Origin: Pseudomonadota bacterium
GTDB lineage: Bacteria; Pseudomonadota; Gammaproteobacteria; Steroidobacterales; Steroidobacteraceae
Assembly: GCA_947454665.1 (NCBI GenBank)
Contig: CANGMU010000021.1
Coordinates: 1 to 17,936, forward strand
Reading direction: 5' to 3'
Length of the DNA: 17,936 bases
The position numbers and the translations under genes were made by a program. The notes beneath the pieces are model-generated. The model saw only the letters and a program-made list of their open reading frames with translations. It searched no databases and was not told the DNA's origin. Below, one piece after another: positions 14,280 to 17,936 of the stretch; position 1 is the first letter of the stretch, and each line of letters starts with the position of its first letter.

Positions 14280-15320
14280 GTGACTTCCTTCCCGCGCAAC
14301 CGGTGGTGGGTCGCGGGCTTCTCCTGGGAACTCTCGTCCACGCCGCTGGCCCGCTGCCTGCTCGGCCAGCACCTGGTGCTGTTTCGTACCGCATCCGGTG
14401 AAGTGGCAGCGTTGGAAGACCGCTGCTGCCACAAGGAATTGCCCCTGTCGATGGGCACCCTGGAAGCCGCCGGCTTGCGCTGCGGCTACCACGGGCTGTT
14501 GTTCGACACGCAGGGTCGCTGCATCGAGGTCCCCGGACAGCAGGACGTTCCCGCACGCGCCAAGGTGCGCGCGTTTCCCTTGCGCGAGCGCGACCAGATC
14601 CTGTGGATCTGGATCGGCGACACGCGCGATGCGCAGCCGGAAGACGAGCCGCCGGCCTATGCCTTCCATGCCGATCCGCGATACCGCTTCGGGGGCGGGA
14701 GCTTCCATTACGACGCGCCCTGGCAGCTGATCCACGACAACCTGATGGACCTGAGCCACCTGGGATACGTGCACCTGAAGACGATCGGCGGCAACCCGGC
14801 CGTGCACATGAACGCGAGCCTGTCCGTCACGGGCGATACGCAGCACGTGAAGGTCGTGCGTCTCATGCCGGCGTCCGCACCGCCGCCGACGTACACGGCG
14901 GCGTGGCCGTTCACGGGACTCATCGACCGTTGGCAGGAGGTCGACTTCCGCGTGTCGCACGTGCTGGTCTGGACGGGTGGGATGGATACCGGCAGCGGCA
15001 GCCTGGACGATCCGGCGCGCGGCGGCTTCCACATGCGGGGCTTCCACGGCGTGACGCCGGAGACCGAACACAGCGCGCATTACTTCTGGACGGTGGCGAC
15101 GAACCCGCACCCGGATCGCAAGGATGTCACGCAGCTCGTCGTGGACCAGACGGCGGCGACCTTCGAGGAAGACAAGGTCGTGATCGAGGCGCAGTGGCGG
15201 AACCAGCAGCGCTTTCCGGGGCGCGCGCAGATATATCTGTCGATCGATGCGGGCCCGGCGCGCGCACGCCGGATGATCTCGGCGCTGACCGCGGAGCCGA
15301 CGCCGACCGTCGCGGTCTGA
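14280..15320 (+). CDS. Rieske non-heme iron oxygenase, VanA/DdmC-like alpha subunit
   Basis: The 346-residue protein has the two-domain layout of Rieske oxygenase alpha subunits that demethylate or hydroxylate aromatic compounds. The Rieske ligands are Cys49, His51, Cys68 and His71 (RCCHKELPLS, RCGYHGL). The catalytic domain has DNLMDLSHLGYVH with bridging Asp157 and iron ligands His160 and His165, plus Asp298 in EEDKVV as the carboxylate ligand. Length, motif spacing and RGFHGVTPETE resemble vanillate O-demethylase and dicamba O-demethylase. Translation starts at a GTG directly after the sspB TAA, with no gap. The N-terminus FPRNRWWVAGFSWEL fits the family start. No reductase or ferredoxin gene is in the window, so electrons must come from elsewhere. 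The substrate is unknown. Confidence 0.9.
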   Translation: MTSFPRNRWWVAGFSWELSSTPLARCLLGQHLVLFRTASGEVAALEDRCCHKELPLSMGTLEAAGLRCGYHGLLFDTQGRCIEVPGQQDVPARAKVRAFPLRERDQILWIWIGDTRDAQPEDEPPAYAFHADPRYRFGGGSFHYDAPWQLIHDNLMDLSHLGYVHLKTIGGNPAVHMNASLSVTGDTQHVKVVRLMPASAPPPTYTAAWPFTGLIDRWQEVDFRVSHVLVWTGGMDTGSGSLDDPARGGFHMRGFHGVTPETEHSAHYFWTVATNPHPDRKDVTQLVVDQTAATFEEDKVVIEAQWRNQQRFPGRAQIYLSIDAGPARARRMISALTAEPTPTVAV

Positions 15321-15341
15321 TCGGCGCTCGCCGTTGCCCGC

Positions 15342-16946
15342 TCAGCGCTGCCGAGCGGCCTCTGCGGCGGCGGCCGTTGCGTCGAGCCTGGCCTTGCGCG
15401 GGTCCGCACCCCAGGCAGCCGTGCCATCGGCGGCGAAGTCCAATAGCCCATCGCGTGCAGCGCTGTAAGCCGGCCAGTCACCGCCCGGCCTGCCATCCCG
15501 CGCGAAGGCGAGCAGGGCCTCGAAGGCAGCGCGGCTGGCGTCCGCATCCTTCTCTGTCAGCGCCGGGCCGTACTTCGCGGCCACGGTGTTGAAGAAATAC
15601 GGGATGTCGGTCGCATGGGGCGCGCCATCTTTCCAGGTCTGCGCCATGGAGTCGGCGACGTAGGAGAACCGGTAGAGGTACGCCTTGCGACCTTGCGAAG
15701 CAAAGAGCCTGGCGACGTGGCGCGCCGGTTCGATCATCGTGGCGTCCATCGCCGTTTCACGGGCCAGGTCCGCGACAGCGCCCTTGCCGTCGGCGTCGTA
15801 GGCGTCCTGTATCGGTGCCCGCAGCACGCCATAGGACGCGAAGAGCTCTTCTTTGGTCTTCGCCAAGCCGAAGCCGATGTCCGCGCTCGTTGCCCCCACC
15901 ATGAGGTCGACGTGATTGAAACGGCCTTTCGCGTATAGCGCGTCCGGGTCCTCGTCCACGATCTGGCCGTCGACGAAGGGGCCGCCATAGGTCACTGGCG
16001 CACCGGGCTCGCCTCGCATTGTCGCCATGTTGAGGCCGGCGACCACGGCGGCTGCCGGTAGTACGCGCAGGGCATCGAGGGCCTGCGGATCGTCCGCGCT
16101 GATGCCGACGCTCGCGGCGAAGTTCACGCCGATCTGTTCGGCGGACGGCACGCCCGGCAGGTCTTGCTTCAGCAGGCGACGACCCATGAGGCTGCCGCGG
16201 CCGCCGCCGGACTGGATCACTGCGCGGGTGAAGAGCCCCTGGGCACCGGGGTGCGAGAGCAGCATGTGCACGGATCCGCCACCGGCGGACTCGCCGATCA
16301 CGGTCACGTTCGACGGGTCGCCGCCGAAAGCGCGGATGTTCCGCTGCACCCAGCGCAACGCGGCGAGCTGGTCGAGATAGCCATAGTTGCCGAGCGCTTC
16401 GCCGGCAGGCTTCGCGGCGGTGAGTTGCGGATGCGCGAAGAATCCGAAACGGCCGAGCCGGTAATTGAAGCTCACGAACACCGCGCCTTCACGCGCGAAG
16501 GCCGAACCGTCATACACGGCTGGCGAAGAGCCGCCATTCACGAAGCCGCCGCCATGGATCCAGACAATGACGGGCCGCGCATGCGTGGCATGTACGGCGG
16601 GACGCCAGACGTTCAGCACGAGGCAGTCTTCGGCCGGCTCGGTGCCCAGCGGCGCCGCGTCGCTCGGGAAGGGCTGCTGCATGCAGTCGTGGCCATAAGC
16701 CGTGGCGGCATACGGATGTGGCCAGATCAGGGCGGGTTGGGGCGCACGCCAGCGCAGGGCGCCCACGGGTGCTTGCGCGTAGGGGATGCCCTTGAAGGAT
16801 TCGATACCCCCGTCGACCGAGCCCGTTACCGAGCCGTTTTCGATGCGCACCGCCTGGTCGCCGACATCGGGCAGGCTGATGATGCCCTTCACGGCAGCGG
16901 CGGCTATGCCGGCAAGCAGCACGGCGCGGAAGACGCTCGAATCCAT
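15342..16946 (-). CDS. Type-B carboxylesterase (alpha/beta hydrolase), probably exported or anchored
   Basis: The 534-residue protein is a carboxylesterase/para-nitrobenzyl-esterase type hydrolase acting on carboxylic esters. It begins with a short hydrophobic segment (about 7-24), a signal or anchor sequence. The family pattern is clear: FKGIPYAQAPVGALRWRAPQ near the N-terminus, EDCLVLNVWRP, oxyanion-hole HGGG (131-134), nucleophile Ser220 in GESAGGG, probable acid Asp356, and catalytic His444 in GAPHATDIPYFF. The ATG at 16946 has AAGGAA six bases upstream (complement of 16953-16958). Sixteen bases separate it from the GH3 stop, so the two are likely one operon. A longer frame to 17072 overlaps GH3 and was rejected. 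Its stop faces the oxygenase stop across a 21-base gap. Confidence 0.92.
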   Translation of the reverse strand: MDSSVFRAVLLAGIAAAAVKGIISLPDVGDQAVRIENGSVTGSVDGGIESFKGIPYAQAPVGALRWRAPQPALIWPHPYAATAYGHDCMQQPFPSDAAPLGTEPAEDCLVLNVWRPAVHATHARPVIVWIHGGGFVNGGSSPAVYDGSAFAREGAVFVSFNYRLGRFGFFAHPQLTAAKPAGEALGNYGYLDQLAALRWVQRNIRAFGGDPSNVTVIGESAGGGSVHMLLSHPGAQGLFTRAVIQSGGGRGSLMGRRLLKQDLPGVPSAEQIGVNFAASVGISADDPQALDALRVLPAAAVVAGLNMATMRGEPGAPVTYGGPFVDGQIVDEDPDALYAKGRFNHVDLMVGATSADIGFGLAKTKEELFASYGVLRAPIQDAYDADGKGAVADLARETAMDATMIEPARHVARLFASQGRKAYLYRFSYVADSMAQTWKDGAPHATDIPYFFNTVAAKYGPALTEKDADASRAAFEALLAFARDGRPGGDWPAYSAARDGLLDFAADGTAAWGADPRKARLDATAAAAEAARQR

Positions 16947-16962
16947 GGTCTGTTCCTTGGGA

Positions 16963-17936
16963 TCAGTCGGCCCAGCGACGTGCTGGCAAGGTGATGTCGA
17001 CGGAATCGTGCAGCTCGCCGGCCGAGCGGCCCAGCGCGATGCGGTAACGACCGGCGACTTGTTGCCAGCCACCGTCGCTCCAGTTTGCCATCAGGCGCGG
17101 ATCCACGGTCAGTCGGATGCGACGGGATTCACCCGGCGCGAGGTCGAGCCGTTCATAGGCAATCAGACGCCGCGTCGCGCCTCGAGCCGGTGAATCTCCG
17201 GGCAGTGACTGAAGGTAAAGCTGAACCAGTTCTTCACCCGCCCGGTCGCCGGTATTGCGCACGGTGGCCTCCACGCGCAGTGGGGCTCCCGGCAGCACGG
17301 TGAGGCGCGACGTTTCGAAACTCGTGTAGGAAAGGCCGTGACCGAACCAGAACAAGGGTTGCTGTCCACGGCGCGCATGCCAGCGATAACCGATGTCGCT
17401 GCCTTCGATGTCGTAATCGATCTGGAAGCCTTGCCAGCTGGCGGGGTCGTCGCGGAAGTCCGGGTCCTGCGCTTCCGTTCCCGGCAGCGCGGGGCGCGGC
17501 AATTGCGAGACGCTGGACGGGAAGCTCAGCGGCAGGCGACCCGAGGGGTTCGCGTCACCGAACAGGATGGCCGTGATGGCCTCGGCGCCGCGTGCGCCGG
17601 GGTACCAGGCCTCAATCACGGCTGCCGTTTGCGTGAGCCAGGGCATCTGCACCGGGCCGCCCGTTTCCAGCACGACGATGGTGCGCGGGTTCGCAGCAGC
17701 GACCGCCGCGATCAGTGCGTCCTGCCCGTCGGGCAGCGACAGACCGGGCACGTCCAGGCCCTCCGTCGTCAGCTGCGTGGCGAAAACGATCGCGACATCC
17801 GCCTGTTTCGCGGCGAGCACGGCGTCTTCGACGTGTCGCCCGTCCCGGTACGCGAACTTCACCTTGGGCGCGCGCGCGGCCAGCGCCTTCAGCGGCACGG
17901 AGCGGTGGAAGTGTTCGCCGAAGAATTCGCCCATCG
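16963..17936 (-). CDS. Glycoside hydrolase family 3 (beta-glucosidase type), C-terminal part only
   Basis: Only the last 323 or so residues are inside the window; the frame is open at the right edge and the Met at 17934 is internal, not the start. The segment contains the GH3 C-terminal alpha/beta-sandwich domain: LTTEGLDVPGLSLPDGQDAL, VVLETGGPVQMPWL, EAWYPGARGAEAITAILFGD and NPSGRLPLSFP. Then comes WFGHGLSYTSFE and a fibronectin-III-like domain (RVEATVRNTGDRAGEELVQLY) that ends the protein. The catalytic nucleophile Asp would be in the N-terminal TIM-barrel domain outside the window. GH3 enzymes remove terminal beta-glucosyl or xylosyl residues from oligosaccharides and plant glycosides. The esterase gene begins 16 bases downstream. 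Confidence 0.93.
   Translation of the reverse strand, partial: MGEFFGEHFHRSVPLKALAARAPKVKFAYRDGRHVEDAVLAAKQADVAIVFATQLTTEGLDVPGLSLPDGQDALIAAVAAANPRTIVVLETGGPVQMPWLTQTAAVIEAWYPGARGAEAITAILFGDANPSGRLPLSFPSSVSQLPRPALPGTEAQDPDFRDDPASWQGFQIDYDIEGSDIGYRWHARRGQQPLFWFGHGLSYTSFETSRLTVLPGAPLRVEATVRNTGDRAGEELVQLYLQSLPGDSPARGATRRLIAYERLDLAPGESRRIRLTVDPRLMANWSDGGWQQVAGRYRIALGRSAGELHDSVDITLPARRWAD

Noticed and set aside
12292..15110. Two long minus-strand frames opposite petC, sspA, sspB and the oxygenase
   Set aside because: Both are shadows of identified plus-strand genes; neither has a family motif.
15321..15354. Possible hairpin between the convergent oxygenase and carboxylesterase genes (GCGCT at 15324-15328 with AGCGC at 15344-15348)
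   Set aside because: The stem is only five perfect pairs with a 15-base loop and no T-run, which is expected by chance at this GC content.
1..17936. CRISPR arrays, tRNA or rRNA genes, insertion sequences, phage genes
   Set aside because: No regularly spaced repeats, cloverleaf-like sequence, transposase or phage protein could be seen, and nearly all bases are in identified genes.

Overview
This is a GC-rich, very densely packed bacterial chromosome segment, almost certainly from a gammaproteobacterium. The evidence is gene order and protein signatures: an LPS-transport/Kdo/rpoN block (kdsD-kdsC-lptC-lptA-lptB-rpoN-hpf-rapZ), divergent ibaG-murA, a DegS/AlgW-type protease, and petABC followed by sspA-sspB. 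As I recall it, Pseudomonas carries the same backbone in the same order, but with extra genes in between. Several of those (ptsN, mla, his) are missing here, which suggests a lineage outside Pseudomonas, perhaps near Xanthomonadales, Nevskiales or Steroidobacterales. That placement is inference.

Layout: (1) 1-6110, minus strand, read right to left: kdsD, kdsC, lptC, lptA, lptB, rpoN, hpf and rapZ (cut by the left edge). The first five genes overlap one another, and every gap in the block is 22 bases or less, so it looks like one operon. It joins LPS precursor synthesis and export with sigma-54, ribosome hibernation and the RapZ regulator. (2) 6171-7692, plus strand: ibaG and murA, one base apart. 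(3) 7718-10451, minus strand: a DegS/AlgW-like anchored periplasmic protease followed by a secreted tannase/feruloyl-esterase family protein. (4) 10495-15320, plus strand: petA-petB-petC (cytochrome bc1 complex), sspA-sspB, then a Rieske non-heme iron oxygenase of the VanA/DdmC type that starts on the base after the sspB stop. A near-consensus promoter lies just before petA. (5) 15342-17936, minus strand: a GH3 glycosidase (cut by the right edge) and a type-B carboxylesterase.

The core genes serve cell-envelope construction, respiration and proteolysis control. The genes around them (tannase-like esterase, aryl-ether-type Rieske oxygenase, carboxylesterase, GH3 glycosidase) suggest breakdown of plant-derived phenolic esters, glycosides and methoxylated aromatics. 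That is inference from families, not proven substrates.

No stretch over 300 bases lacks a gene; the largest gaps are 13195-13270, 6111-6170 and 10452-10494. I saw no tRNA, rRNA, CRISPR array, insertion sequence or phage gene. I found no clearly new multi-gene system. The most interesting points are the oxygenase coupled to sspB, the variant cytochrome b motifs, and the loss of ptsN and mla from otherwise conserved clusters.
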